Shown: positions 1 through 7,164, numbered from the stretch's first letter. The stretch: DNA of 18,139 nt from JAFAGX01 sp035623255 (GCA_035623255.1 DASPTU010000043.1:1-18139), one strand, 5' to 3'. Program-made: numbers and translations. Notes: generated by a model from the letters alone, not told the origin.

Positions 1-174
1 GCCGGCATCACTCAGCCAAACCTAGCCTCGAACGCACTGCACGAACGATTTGGGTTTCACAAGGTCGGGACCTTTACTCAGGTCGGGCAGAAATTCGGCA
101 AGTACTGGGACGTACTATGGATGGAAAAAGCTATGCCGGGGACGACAGTTGAAATCAAAACAGATGAAAGTTAG
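1..174 (+). CDS. GNAT-family N-acetyltransferase, C-terminal fragment
   Basis: The frame is open from the first base and ends in TAG at 172-174, so only the last 57 residues are visible. They contain AGITQPNLASNALHERFGF followed by KVGTF, QVGQKFGKYWDV and LWMEK. This is the characteristic end of phosphinothricin/methionine-sulfoximine-type GNAT acetyltransferases: the acetyl-CoA-proximal 'N-x-x-S-x-x-L-H-E-x-x-G-F' helix, then a 'VG-x-K-x-G-x-x-W-D-V' strand. Family members transfer acetyl from acetyl-CoA to small amines or amino-acid analogues in the cytoplasm. The substrate cannot be told from this fragment. A tRNA gene follows 20 bp downstream. The N-terminus lies outside the window. Confidence 0.85.
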   Translation, partial: AGITQPNLASNALHERFGFHKVGTFTQVGQKFGKYWDVLWMEKAMPGTTVEIKTDES

Positions 175-194
175 AGTTGACTCACCAATCTCTT

Positions 195-279
195 GCCGGG
201 ATGGCGGAATTGGCAGACGCGCACGGCTTAGGACCGTGTGCCGAAAGGCGTGCAGGTTCAAGTCCTGTTCCCGGCACCA
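195..279 (+). tRNA. tRNA-Leu (anticodon UAG), CCA encoded
   Basis: A full class II cloverleaf can be folded by eye. The acceptor stem is GCCGGGA (195-201) with TCCCGGC (269-275), followed by discriminator A276 and an encoded CCA at 277-279. The anticodon stem is CACGG (222-226) with CCGTG (234-238), and the loop CTTAGGA carries anticodon TAG at 229-231, reading CUA/CUN leucine codons. A long variable arm (about 239-251) is typical of tRNA-Leu. The T arm is GCAGG-TTCAAGT-CCTGT at 252-268. No intrinsic terminator is obvious directly downstream. Confidence 0.97.
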
Positions 280-304
280 ATCTCTAACGTGGAGAACGAG
301 AAAT

Positions 305-571
305 CTAAGAATGGGAAAAAACTTGAGGGACTCGCCCCCGAGCTAGGTCTGGGAATTCTTTCTCAGCTTCTCTCCTAGCGAAGTCATCCGCCTGATCTTC
401 ACTGTCGCCCTCCCATAGGACTTCGAATTCGCCCTCCTGTGGGCCTCCCGGCTTGAGAACTCTCGCTACTTGGAACTTTCCCTCGGGAGTTTTATTTTTG
501 CACAGGTTTGCTGGGATGCCACCAATCGAAAGGTTCACAGGATACAGGGAGACCGACCGGAGCTTCGCCAT
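305..571 (-). CDS. small acidic hypothetical protein (88 aa)
   Basis: I do not recognise this protein. From the ATG at 571 it has 88 residues: a short basic and hydrophobic first third (MAKLRSVSLYPVNLSIGG), a GKFQVARVLKPGG stretch, then an acidic second half with FEVLWEGDSEDQADDFARREAEKEF (split here as FEVLWEGDSED and QADDFARREAEKEF), which should be helical. It has no signal peptide and no membrane segment. The frame stays open upstream as far as 838, but that part is antisense to the plus-strand gene at 614 and reads like noise, so I chose the internal ATG. No Shine-Dalgarno sequence precedes it. A palindromic AGTATACT at 599-606 could supply a -10 box. The composition is protein-like, but reality as a gene is uncertain. 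Confidence 0.45.
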   Translation of the reverse strand: MAKLRSVSLYPVNLSIGGIPANLCKNKTPEGKFQVARVLKPGGPQEGEFEVLWEGDSEDQADDFARREAEKEFPDLARGRVPQVFSHS

Positions 572-598
572 AATTTGAGATGATATCACGGAGATGAC

Positions 599-606
599 AG
601 TATACT
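599..606. promoter_or_regulatory. palindromic AGTATACT, possible shared -10 of a divergent pair
   Basis: AGTATACT is its own reverse complement and therefore gives a TATACT -10-like hexamer on both strands (601-606 plus, 599-604 minus). On the plus strand the hexamer is 7 nt from the ATG at 614, the spacing expected of a leaderless transcript. On the minus strand it would give a leader of roughly 20 nt to the ATG at 571. No good -35 element is seen at 16-18 bp on either side. This is a weak call from spacing and sequence only. Confidence 0.35.
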
Positions 607-613
607 TCCGCTC

Positions 614-1243
614 ATGCATGGATTTTCGATCTCGACATTTATCGCCTCGCTCGTAGGTAGCGGCGCGACCGCTTGGCTGGTAGTAAGGGGTTTGAGCAGC
701 CATGTTGCCGACCGCTGGTTGGCGCGGTACAAGAGCAATCTCGATAAAGAGTTCGAAGCCTATCGCGACATCCTCGAGCGGAAACGGCAGCGAGTGGAGG
801 CTGAACTCGGACACCGCACCTACGTGACCAAGACCCAATTTGATACTGAATTTAACGCGATGAAGGACATTTTTGCTGCTCTAGGAAAGTTGAGACTGAG
901 TTTCAATGGGCTAAGGCCCTTTCTCGACTGGACACCGCAAGATGAACAGGGGAAGCTCAGATTGATGTCTGACAGGTTGAACCATTTCCTAGAGCGCTTT
1001 AATGTCCTGGTTGATGCTGTAGAAAGTGTCTATCCCTTCATTCCTGAGGACATCTATGCGCATTTGGAAACCTGTATGAAGGCGAGCCTCACGGAAATCC
1101 GACACATACAGGAAGCTGGCGTGCAAGCGTTGTCACCCAGTGGGTACCGGGACGGTGCAAACCAACACCAGACCTTTACCATAGCCTACTTCTCTGCAGC
1201 CAAGTCAGTGCGGGACCACTTCCGGCAATTGTCCCAAATTTGA
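614..1243 (+). CDS. membrane-anchored coiled-coil hypothetical protein (209 aa)
   Basis: This is a protein of unknown function. Residues about 7-25 (FIASLVGSGATAWLVVRGL) form one transmembrane helix. Residues about 33-66 (DRWLARYKSNLDKEFEAYRD onward) form a charged helix likely to be a coiled coil. The rest is helical, with TQFDTEFNAMKDIFAALGKL resembling the 'qF..EfeamkeI..al..L' pattern of many uncharacterised single-pass bacterial proteins found in accessory loci. No catalytic motif is visible. No Shine-Dalgarno sequence precedes the ATG, and a TATACT box 7 nt upstream suggests a leaderless mRNA. It lies between a tRNA and a convergent ABC permease, with no operon partner on its strand. 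Coding is likely; function is not assignable. Confidence 0.72.
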   Translation: MHGFSISTFIASLVGSGATAWLVVRGLSSHVADRWLARYKSNLDKEFEAYRDILERKRQRVEAELGHRTYVTKTQFDTEFNAMKDIFAALGKLRLSFNGLRPFLDWTPQDEQGKLRLMSDRLNHFLERFNVLVDAVESVYPFIPEDIYAHLETCMKASLTEIRHIQEAGVQALSPSGYRDGANQHQTFTIAYFSAAKSVRDHFRQLSQI

Positions 1244-1292
1244 GGCAACCCTATATCGGGGAGACCCGCACCAAATCTCTTTTATAGAGGCG

Positions 1293-3743
1293 CTACTCGT
1301 TTCGGAGTACGCGCATGGGATCAACCCGCATCGCGCGACGTGCAGGGATGTACGACGCCAGCAGCGCGACCTGCATCAAGACCAGGATGGCGAGGGCAAA
1401 GATCAGCGGATCCTTTGGGCTTACGCCGTATAGGAAATGGGTGAGCGCTCGCGTTAGTATCAGGGCTAGAGATAGGCCAATCAAGGTGCCACCGACAGCC
1501 AGGCCCAAGCCGTGTTTGAGCACCAGCGCTGCCGTATCGCGCACCTGCGCACCGAGAGCCATGCGGATTCCGATTTCCTGCTGGCGCTGGGCCACGGCAT
1601 AGGCCATCACGCCGTACAGTCCGAGCGCGGCCAACAGCAGCGAGGCCGCTCCGAGAATCGTCAGCAGCAAACTGGCCACTCGAACTGGCACAAATGCGGA
1701 CTCCGTGTAGGCATCCAGCGTTTGCAGCACAAGTGGGTCGACCGACCGGTCCAAGACGTGAATCTGCTGCTGTACAGCGGAGATCATGGCCACGGGATCG
1801 CCCTGCGTGCGCACCAGCAAATTCATGTAAAGGGAAGCAATCGGCCGTTGCGGATAGGTGAAATAGACCAACGGAGTGGGCGGCTCGTTCAGTGAGTTGT
1901 ACTTGCCGTCGGCTGCGACGCCGATCACCGTAAAAGTGTCCATAGGCGCAATGCCCACGGCCATACGAAATCTCCTGCCAACTGGATCGAGACCCGGCCA
2001 ATAGCGCCGAGCCATGGTCTGATTGACGACAGCAACACTCGGTCTGGTTGCATCATCGGCGTCGGTGAAATCGCGGCCTGTGAGGATCGGAATGCGCAAG
2101 ACAGAAAAATATCCTGGCGAGGCAATGATGAACGAGACCAGACGGTTTTCGTTGGCCGCGAGGGCGTGCTCTTCAACCTCGGCGGTGCCGCTGAAAGTCC
2201 CTCCCGGGCTTAGCGGGGGCGTATTAACAAACCCGGCGTCCGCCACGCCGGGTACCGCTACAAGACGCTCACGCAGTGCACGGTCAAACTGGCGTGCGCG
2301 GTCCGCGGAATAACCGTTCGGCACCAGATTGAGGCTGGCATACAGCACTCCGTGAGAATTGAAGCCAAGATCAAGTTGGCGGGCGCGCTGAAAGCCGCGG
2401 AGGCAAAGCCCTGCAGAAACCAGCAGAACCAGGGCAATGGCCATCTCGAAGATGATCAGGAGGTTCAGAGCCCGGTGGTGGCGCATGCCCAATAACGAGC
2501 CACGCGCCGTTTTGAGTGATTCTAGTATTGTGGAGCAGTTGTAGCGAAGCGGTGAAGCAAGACCGAGGAGAAGAGTGATGGTTGCAACCGTGAGCAAGAA
2601 GGTGAAGCCCAGCGTCTCCGCGTCCAGCCTGAACTGATAACTGAAGTTCGCCGAGGTTCGCGGAATGAGAGCGGTCAGAAGGCCCACGGCGAAATGCGCA
2701 AACCACCAGGCCAGGAAGGCGCCAAAAGTCGCGAGCAGAAGAGTTTCGACGAGCAATTGGCGCAGGAGTGGCCAGCGCCCTGCGCCGATCGCCGCGCGCA
2801 CTGCCAACTCCTTCTCGCGATAGACGGCTCGTGCCAACAGTAAACAAGAAACGTTGGCGGCCACGACGAGCAGGACACCAACGCTTACGGCAAACAAGAT
2901 TCGCAATACAGGCAAAAACTGTGCCTGTCCGCCGAAAGGAGATCTCCAAAGTGGAAACATTCGAAAGCTGGCGCCGCGATTGGAATCCGGGTATGCCATT
3001 TGCAATTCGGCAGAGAGCGTAGCCAGTGCACTCTCAGCCTGCTTTGCATTTACATTGGGACGGAGTCTGGCCAGCGGTTGGATCCAGCGAAAGGATCGGC
3101 TGGTGTACGAGCCATAGTTCAGCACTGCATCATGCATCGAGAGTGGTGCCCACGCATCCGTGTGATCGCCTCCAGTCACTCCCGTGAACTTTGCCGGCAA
3201 GACGCCTACTATGGTGAATAGTTGCCGGTTCAGCCGCACCGTGGAGCCGAGGATCTTGGGGTCGCCTCCGAAGGCCTCTTGCCATAATCCGTAGCTGATG
3301 AGCAGCACTGGATGACCGCCTTCACCCACATCTTCTTCACGCAAGAAGGTGCGCCCTTTTTCTGGCCTTACCCCCAAAACATCAAAGGTGTTGGCAGTGG
3401 CGGCCCGGGCACTGGCCCACCGGTTGCGTCCGCCAATTTCAAGAACGACATCTGCCGGCGTAGTTCCGAGGACGCCATCGAACACTTGTTGCAATCCGGC
3501 AATGTCGGCGAAATCGGGATAACTGATGCGAGAGGAAACTGCGCCACCAGTATCTGCCTGGATCAGCGACACCAGCCGCGATGGGTGGGAAACGCCCGGC
3601 AAGGGATGCAGCACGATAGTTTGCAGCCAACAGAAGACGACGGTATTCAGCCCCACGCCAAGCGCCAGCATCAGCACAATCATTGCGGTGAAGCCTGCAT
3701 TCCGCCGCATTACTCGAAGGCTAAAGCGAATGTCCTGGTACAT
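1293..3743 (-). CDS. ADOP-type ABC transporter permease (duplicated MacB/FtsX permease)
   Basis: The 816-residue protein has the doubled MacB-periplasmic-core plus FtsX layout of the 'acidobacterial duplicated orphan permease' family. TM1 is at about 18-42, after MYQDIRFSLRVMRRNAGFT. A first extracytoplasmic domain spans about 50-270. A first FtsX block spans about 275-400 (ARAVYREKELAVRAAIGAGR), with a further helix at about 425-448. A second extracytoplasmic domain spans about 460-680. The C-terminal FtsX block is at about 690-816 and contains RQQEIGIRMALGA and the terminal IPARRAMRVDPMRVLRNE signature. GGGAGCGAG 5' of the ATG is a good ribosome site. Members work with a separate MacB-like ATPase in efflux or envelope remodelling. 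No ATPase and no PadR-type regulator, often found beside this family, is present here. It lies 61 bp downstream of the flavoprotein gene and may be cotranscribed with it. Confidence 0.93.
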   Translation of the reverse strand: MYQDIRFSLRVMRRNAGFTAMIVLMLALGVGLNTVVFCWLQTIVLHPLPGVSHPSRLVSLIQADTGGAVSSRISYPDFADIAGLQQVFDGVLGTTPADVVLEIGGRNRWASARAATANTFDVLGVRPEKGRTFLREEDVGEGGHPVLLISYGLWQEAFGGDPKILGSTVRLNRQLFTIVGVLPAKFTGVTGGDHTDAWAPLSMHDAVLNYGSYTSRSFRWIQPLARLRPNVNAKQAESALATLSAELQMAYPDSNRGASFRMFPLWRSPFGGQAQFLPVLRILFAVSVGVLLVVAANVSCLLLARAVYREKELAVRAAIGAGRWPLLRQLLVETLLLATFGAFLAWWFAHFAVGLLTALIPRTSANFSYQFRLDAETLGFTFLLTVATITLLLGLASPLRYNCSTILESLKTARGSLLGMRHHRALNLLIIFEMAIALVLLVSAGLCLRGFQRARQLDLGFNSHGVLYASLNLVPNGYSADRARQFDRALRERLVAVPGVADAGFVNTPPLSPGGTFSGTAEVEEHALAANENRLVSFIIASPGYFSVLRIPILTGRDFTDADDATRPSVAVVNQTMARRYWPGLDPVGRRFRMAVGIAPMDTFTVIGVAADGKYNSLNEPPTPLVYFTYPQRPIASLYMNLLVRTQGDPVAMISAVQQQIHVLDRSVDPLVLQTLDAYTESAFVPVRVASLLLTILGAASLLLAALGLYGVMAYAVAQRQQEIGIRMALGAQVRDTAALVLKHGLGLAVGGTLIGLSLALILTRALTHFLYGVSPKDPLIFALAILVLMQVALLASYIPARRAMRVDPMRVLRNE

Positions 3744-3804
3744 TCTCGCTCCCGGTCATTCCCGTGGGGTATGGCGCGAAGTATAACGGTACGGGGCCGG
3801 GCAC

Positions 3805-5073
3805 TCAACTGCGTGGGTGTATTGCTGCGCCATGAACCTCCAAGAACTTGCTGTCATCGGGCAGAAGTGCAATCTCCGCGGGATAGGTCTGACTCTGGCG
3901 GCGCACGGTGGGCAAGCTCAGTGCCGTAGCCAGGCTTTCTGCCAGCATGCTGGGCAGGGTGCGGTAGAGACGGCGGCGCAAGTCGAGATAACCTTGAATG
4001 CCGGCGAACAGATCGGACATCAACAAGCGAAAGCTCGCACTCCCGGCAGTAAATTGAATTGTGCGTTCCAGCACGCTTTCGCCCATCCAAGTCCCACGAT
4101 AAAACCGCTCGCTCATCTTCGCCGCGAGCTCTAGTTCCGGCAGAAAATCCCGGCGCAAGACCTCGCAGTATTTTTCAACCTCACCTTCCAGAATGGCCCG
4201 GCTCAGGAGTTCGGCGGAGCGCATAGCGTAATACAAACCTTCACCGGTTATCGGGTCGACGAAGCCGGCGGCGTCACCAATGAATGCCCAACCCTCGCCT
4301 TGGATGGGAGCTTCGGAAAAAGTCTCTGATCGCAAAGAGGGCAGGATATGCGAATAGAATTGCCCGTCCGCGAAATCCAGGCCGAGCTTCTCGAGAACCT
4401 GCTCCAGTAGTTTGCGCAATTCCGCCGTGCTGTTGACATGCATCTTGCCGCAGATTCCAGCCGAGAAATGATCCAGCCGCGGGAAGATCCAAATGTAACC
4501 ATGAATATCATTCAGGAACTGGATCTGCATGACCTTGCTTTGCCCGGGAATGAAGTAGCCAGCGGTCACCATGAGGTCTTCTGGAGCAAAGGGCGTGGAG
4601 AATTGTTTTCGGAAGCTATTACGCGCGCCGGCAGCGATGATCACATAATCCGCATCGCAGGAAGGTCCATTTGACCGCAGGCGCCAACCGTCCGGGCTGC
4701 GGTCGATCCGAACAATTCGGTCGCGAAAGACTTGTGCCCCCGCACGGTGGGCACGTTCGAGCAGAAGGCCATTCAAAGTTAGCCGGGAGAAAATTGCGAT
4801 CGGCTGCTGTAGCCGGAACGAGACCGCTCGACCTGAAGGGCCGACCAATTCACACTCGCGTACCCAATTTCGCTGAACACTGGCGGCGGCAAGAAACGGC
4901 CAACCGGTCAGCGCCTTATGAGTAATCCCACCTCCGCAGGGTTTTTCCCAGGCAAGCTTCTCATCGAATAACAGAACTTGCCGCCCGCCTTTGGCAAGCA
5001 TGGCTGCGGCAAGGGCGCCGGCTGGGCCACCACCGACTATGGCAATCGTCTTTGGCTCAAGCGGTGTGGGCAT
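3805..5073 (-). CDS. geranylgeranyl reductase family FAD-dependent oxidoreductase
   Basis: This is a 422-residue soluble flavoprotein of the ChlP / digeranylgeranylglycerophospholipid reductase type in the PHBH-fold superfamily. The N-terminal dinucleotide-binding motif is IAIVGGGPAGALAAAMLA (10-27), followed by FDEKLAWEKPCGGGIT with the family's KPCGGG at 44-49. The second FAD motif, FIGDAAGFVDPITGEGLYYA (264-283), is intact. Family members saturate isoprenoid double bonds (chlorophyll or quinone side chains, lipids) or act as halogenase-like monooxygenases; the substrate here is unknown. The start is placed a few residues before the Rossmann strand, as usual, although no clear Shine-Dalgarno sequence precedes it. 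A small membrane protein lies 117 bp upstream and the ADOP permease lies downstream. No bacteriochlorophyll or polyprenyl-synthesis gene is nearby to fix the pathway. Confidence 0.88.
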   Translation of the reverse strand: MPTPLEPKTIAIVGGGPAGALAAAMLAKGGRQVLLFDEKLAWEKPCGGGITHKALTGWPFLAAASVQRNWVRECELVGPSGRAVSFRLQQPIAIFSRLTLNGLLLERAHRAGAQVFRDRIVRIDRSPDGWRLRSNGPSCDADYVIIAAGARNSFRKQFSTPFAPEDLMVTAGYFIPGQSKVMQIQFLNDIHGYIWIFPRLDHFSAGICGKMHVNSTAELRKLLEQVLEKLGLDFADGQFYSHILPSLRSETFSEAPIQGEGWAFIGDAAGFVDPITGEGLYYAMRSAELLSRAILEGEVEKYCEVLRRDFLPELELAAKMSERFYRGTWMGESVLERTIQFTAGSASFRLLMSDLFAGIQGYLDLRRRLYRTLPSMLAESLATALSLPTVRRQSQTYPAEIALLPDDSKFLEVHGAAIHPRS

Positions 5074-5190
5074 CGCGATCGAAGCGTCAGATAATAGGCG
5101 AACTTAAAGCTTCGTGCCGAAACCAGGCTTCCCGGTCAGAATCGGGCAGATGTGTGGCGAGACTTGTGAGCGCTTGGGCACCCGCCAGGG

Positions 5191-5466
5191 TTACTGTACC
5201 TGGTTCAGGCCTTGGTAAACCGCCAGTCCTGCGATGACCAGGATCAAGGCACCGGAAGCGGCTCCCAGCCATTTGACGAAGGGAGTGACTTTGTTGAGCT
5301 TGGCCATAATTTCTGCCTGCTCCTGAGCCATCCCGGAGGCTGATTCGTCCAGGAACAGCTGGTCGTCCTCATGCATAGTGAGGGTGCTGCGATAGATGAG
5401 CAGGACGACGAGAACCGCGGTCAGTGCACCCCATACAATCAGCGGCCACATCAGCATGGACATCAT
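5191..5466 (-). CDS. small two-helix membrane protein (91 aa), function unknown
   Basis: I chose the ATG at 5466 because GAGGT lies 5 nt upstream (GAGGTGGCATATG), whereas the same frame extended to 5577 adds a Pro/Arg-rich stretch that does not look coding. The 91-residue product has a hydrophobic helix at about 5-25 (LMWPLIVWGALTAVLVVLLI), a charged acidic linker (TMHEDDQLFLDESASGMAQE) predicted on one side of the membrane, and a second helix at about 66-84. The linker, continuing through EIMAKLNKV, looks helical. I recognise no named family. A perfect TATAAT lies about 92 bp upstream on this strand. It precedes the flavoprotein gene and could be its operon leader. Confidence 0.75.
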   Translation of the reverse strand: MMSMLMWPLIVWGALTAVLVVLLIYRSTLTMHEDDQLFLDESASGMAQEQAEIMAKLNKVTPFVKWLGAASGALILVIAGLAVYQGLNQVQ

Positions 5467-5557
5467 ATGCCACCTCGGTGCTGATCTGTCACATCCAGAG
5501 ACCCTGGCGAACGCTGGTCGTGGCCTCACAACCTGGCGTCGAGGGCCCCACGGAGGG

Positions 5558-5563
5558 ATTATA
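5558..5563 (-). promoter_or_regulatory. TATAAT -10 box for the small membrane protein / flavoprotein genes
   Basis: The plus strand reads ATTATA here, giving a perfect TATAAT on the minus strand. At 16 bp upstream on that strand the hexamer TTCTGT is only a poor -35. The transcript would start near 5551 and have a leader of about 85 nt before the ATG at 5466. It is divergent to the promoter at 5672-5680. Confidence 0.4.
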
Positions 5564-5671
5564 GCTCCAGAATGCAAGCACAGAAGCTTTTTGTTTTTTT
5601 GGCCAGCGACCCCTGGGCCTTATGGGTCATCTAACTGTTAAGTAACGCTTTGCGGGATCGTTGACCGCGTT

Positions 5672-5680
5672 TGTTATAAT
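5672..5680 (+). promoter_or_regulatory. extended -10 promoter (TGTTATAAT) of the Fe-S carrier gene
   Basis: A consensus extended -10, TG-N-TATAAT, lies 24 nt before the ATG at 5705. Transcription would begin near 5687 and leave a short leader holding AAGGAGA at 5694-5700, a near-perfect Shine-Dalgarno sequence 4-5 nt from the start. No matching -35 hexamer is seen at the right spacing, as is common for extended -10 promoters. No IscR- or Fur-like operator was recognised. Confidence 0.65.
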
Positions 5681-5704
5681 AGGTAACCATTTCAAGGAGA
5701 TATC

Positions 5705-6079
5705 ATGGCCACAACGACCACCCCGACCACCCCAGAAACTAAGCCGAAAGCAGCTCCAATTACGCTGACGCCCAACGCTATCAAGAAGGTGAAGGAGATT
5801 ATGGCGCAACAGGATCCAGTTCCCGCTGGGCTGCGTGTCGGCGTCGTCGGGGGCGGCTGCTCTGGTTTTTCCTATTCAATGAGCTTCGAGAACAACGCCG
5901 GTCTGATGGACAAGACCTTCGATATGGACGGTCTCAAGGTGTACGTCGATGCCACCTCGGTCATGTACCTGCAGGGCTGCACCGTCGATTACGTGGAGAC
6001 CCTCGAAGGAGCCGGCTTCAAGTTCGACAACCCGAATGTTAAGAGTACCTGCGGCTGTGGGTCGTCTTTTAACGTTTAG
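5705..6079 (+). CDS. A-type iron-sulfur cluster carrier (HesB/IscA/ErpA/SufA family)
   Basis: The 124-residue cytoplasmic protein has the complete A-type core: ITLTPNAIKKVKEIM, then LRVGVVGGGCSGFSY with Cys52, and a C-terminal STCGCGSSF with Cys116 and Cys118. These are the three cysteines that hold the [2Fe-2S]/[4Fe-4S] cluster delivered to apo-enzymes. A fourth cysteine (Cys92, LQGCTVDY) is not one of the ligands. The N-terminus carries an unusual Thr/Pro-rich extension of about 18 residues (MATTTTPTTPETKPK). It begins after a strong AAGGAGA ribosome site and an extended -10 promoter, and ends in an intrinsic terminator, so it is probably monocistronic. It could be ErpA, IscA or SufA; sequence alone does not separate these, and no isc or suf neighbours are present. 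Confidence 0.93.
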   Translation: MATTTTPTTPETKPKAAPITLTPNAIKKVKEIMAQQDPVPAGLRVGVVGGGCSGFSYSMSFENNAGLMDKTFDMDGLKVYVDATSVMYLQGCTVDYVETLEGAGFKFDNPNVKSTCGCGSSFNV

Positions 6080-6101
6080 GGTGCAATCCCGATTCGGTTA
6101 C

Positions 6102-6135
6102 AGCCTCAGCCCCAAAAGAGCTGAGGCTTTTTATT
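6102..6135 (+). terminator. intrinsic terminator after the Fe-S carrier gene
   Basis: A 9-bp perfect stem, AGCCTCAGC (6102-6110) with GCTGAGGCT (6120-6128), has a 9-nt loop and runs into TTTTTATT. The T-run overlaps the stop codon of the convergent pseudopilin gene (6131-6133). On the minus strand the hairpin forms but no T-run follows, so it terminates mainly plus-strand transcription. Confidence 0.9.
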
Positions 6136-7144
6136 GCTGCGGACCTTGTTCAGGTGGAAACGACGATTGCGGCCCCTGTGGCTGGGGCTGCGAGGGTGTA
6201 GGCTGCATTCCTCCCGGAGAAATTGTTGCGCCCTGAGGCCCGAAAGGCGAGCTCTGGCCAAATGCTGAGCCCTGTGTTCCAAAAGGTGAGCTTTGCGTTC
6301 CAGGTTGGCCTTGCATGCCCTGCTGCAAACCCCCGGCCGACTGCAGGCCAGGCTGGTTAGGCGTCGAAAGCAGTCCCCCCGAGTCGCTAGTGGGATCGTA
6401 GATGAACTGCCACTGATAGTAATGCTCTTTCTTGTTAAACACGCGAATTGACTTCTCCTTGCTTAGGCTGGCGACTCCAACAATCGGCCCACCACCGAAA
6501 ACTTTGTTTGAAAGCGAATCGCTTTGACTCGGCTGGCTCAAGACCTTTTGACTCGCGGTGCCTGCGTCAGTCCCTGCGCCCTGAACCTGGCTGCCCTCGG
6601 ATGGCATTGGACCCGAGTCTTCGGGCGCGTTGGAACTACTACCGAAGCTGGAACCGGAATTCGCCGCGCTGAATACGCTCCCGCCGCTTGCTCCGAACGA
6701 ACTGCCGTTAGAGAACGCGCTGCTGGTAGAAGGGCCTCCGAATTGTGATGTGGCAGCGAGGCCAGCTGCCGATGTGGCGCCGGCCAGGCCGGATCCGAAT
6801 GAGGCTTGGACCTCACCCATGTGCAAAAGCTTGAAATCCTTTCCGGTGATCGGATCTTTGTATCGCTTGCGCAGAAAGCGGATATTGTTGGTGTTCTCCA
6901 AATCCTCAAGTTTCGTCGGATAGCGGCTAAACTTCTTGACGAAGTGTTTGATCGCCCGGGAGTACTGCACACCTCGGTGAATCAACTCGTCCTCGCGATC
7001 GCGCTTGATCTGCTGGCTGAGGATGGGCGCCATTGCCATCATGGCAATGGCCAGCAACGCGACGAAAAGGATCAGAGTCAGCAACACATAGCCAGGTTCC
7101 GTGCGGCTTCGGATCCGAAATCGTAATGGTGCGAGTAACTTCAT
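6131..7144 (-). CDS. atypical pseudopilin (GspG/PilE-like) with long Gly/Ser/Gln-rich tail
   Basis: This is a 337-residue protein. Residues 1-18 form a basic leader ending in TEPG, followed by the hydrophobic pilin helix YVLLTLILFVALLAIAMMA (19-37), so a prepilin peptidase cut after G18 is plausible. Position +5 is Thr instead of the usual Glu. A short globular part follows, with KFSRYPTKLEDLE and KDPITGKDFKLL, the GspG-like 'YP..LedL...DP.tG..f' pattern. Then comes a Ser/Gly/Ala-rich stretch (about 112-212), a second ordered island containing GPIVGVASLSKEKSIRVFNK and HYYQWQFIYDP (about 216-251), and a disordered Gln/Gly/Pro tail with FG repeats such as SSPFGTQGSAFGQ. It is the last gene of the pilus cluster, 53 bp after the PilP-like gene. 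The role as a minor pseudopilin is inferred. No good Shine-Dalgarno sequence is present. Confidence 0.82.
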   Translation of the reverse strand: MKLLAPLRFRIRSRTEPGYVLLTLILFVALLAIAMMAMAPILSQQIKRDREDELIHRGVQYSRAIKHFVKKFSRYPTKLEDLENTNNIRFLRKRYKDPITGKDFKLLHMGEVQASFGSGLAGATSAAGLAATSQFGGPSTSSAFSNGSSFGASGGSVFSAANSGSSFGSSSNAPEDSGPMPSEGSQVQGAGTDAGTASQKVLSQPSQSDSLSNKVFGGGPIVGVASLSKEKSIRVFNKKEHYYQWQFIYDPTSDSGGLLSTPNQPGLQSAGGLQQGMQGQPGTQSSPFGTQGSAFGQSSPFGPQGATISPGGMQPTPSQPQPQGPQSSFPPEQGPQQ

Positions 7145-7164
7145 TCAAACTGTGTTTCTGAGTA

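Noticed and set aside
252..279. tRNA-Leu 3' end as an attachment site of an integrated element
   Set aside because: I found no second copy of the tRNA 3' end in the window and no integrase or phage gene; kept only as a weak hypothesis for accessory genes.
572..838. Upstream extension of the small minus-strand frame, giving 177 residues in total
   Set aside because: This part is entirely antisense to or ahead of the better plus-strand gene at 614-1243, and its residues lack protein-like pattern; only the part from 571 downward looks coding.
1321..2001. Minus-strand 226-codon frame inside the ADOP gene in another reading frame
   Set aside because: Overlaps an intact, well-conserved FtsX domain in a different frame and has low-complexity composition; no sign of a frameshifted permease.
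5467..5577. N-terminal extension of the small membrane protein to the ATG at 5577
   Set aside because: The added 37 residues are Pro/Arg-rich and cover the TATAAT-proximal leader, while GAGGT directly precedes the ATG at 5466.
5661..5666. TTGACC as the -35 of the Fe-S carrier promoter
   Set aside because: It is only 8 bp from the TATAAT box, too close for a sigma-70 -35; the extended -10 explains the promoter better.
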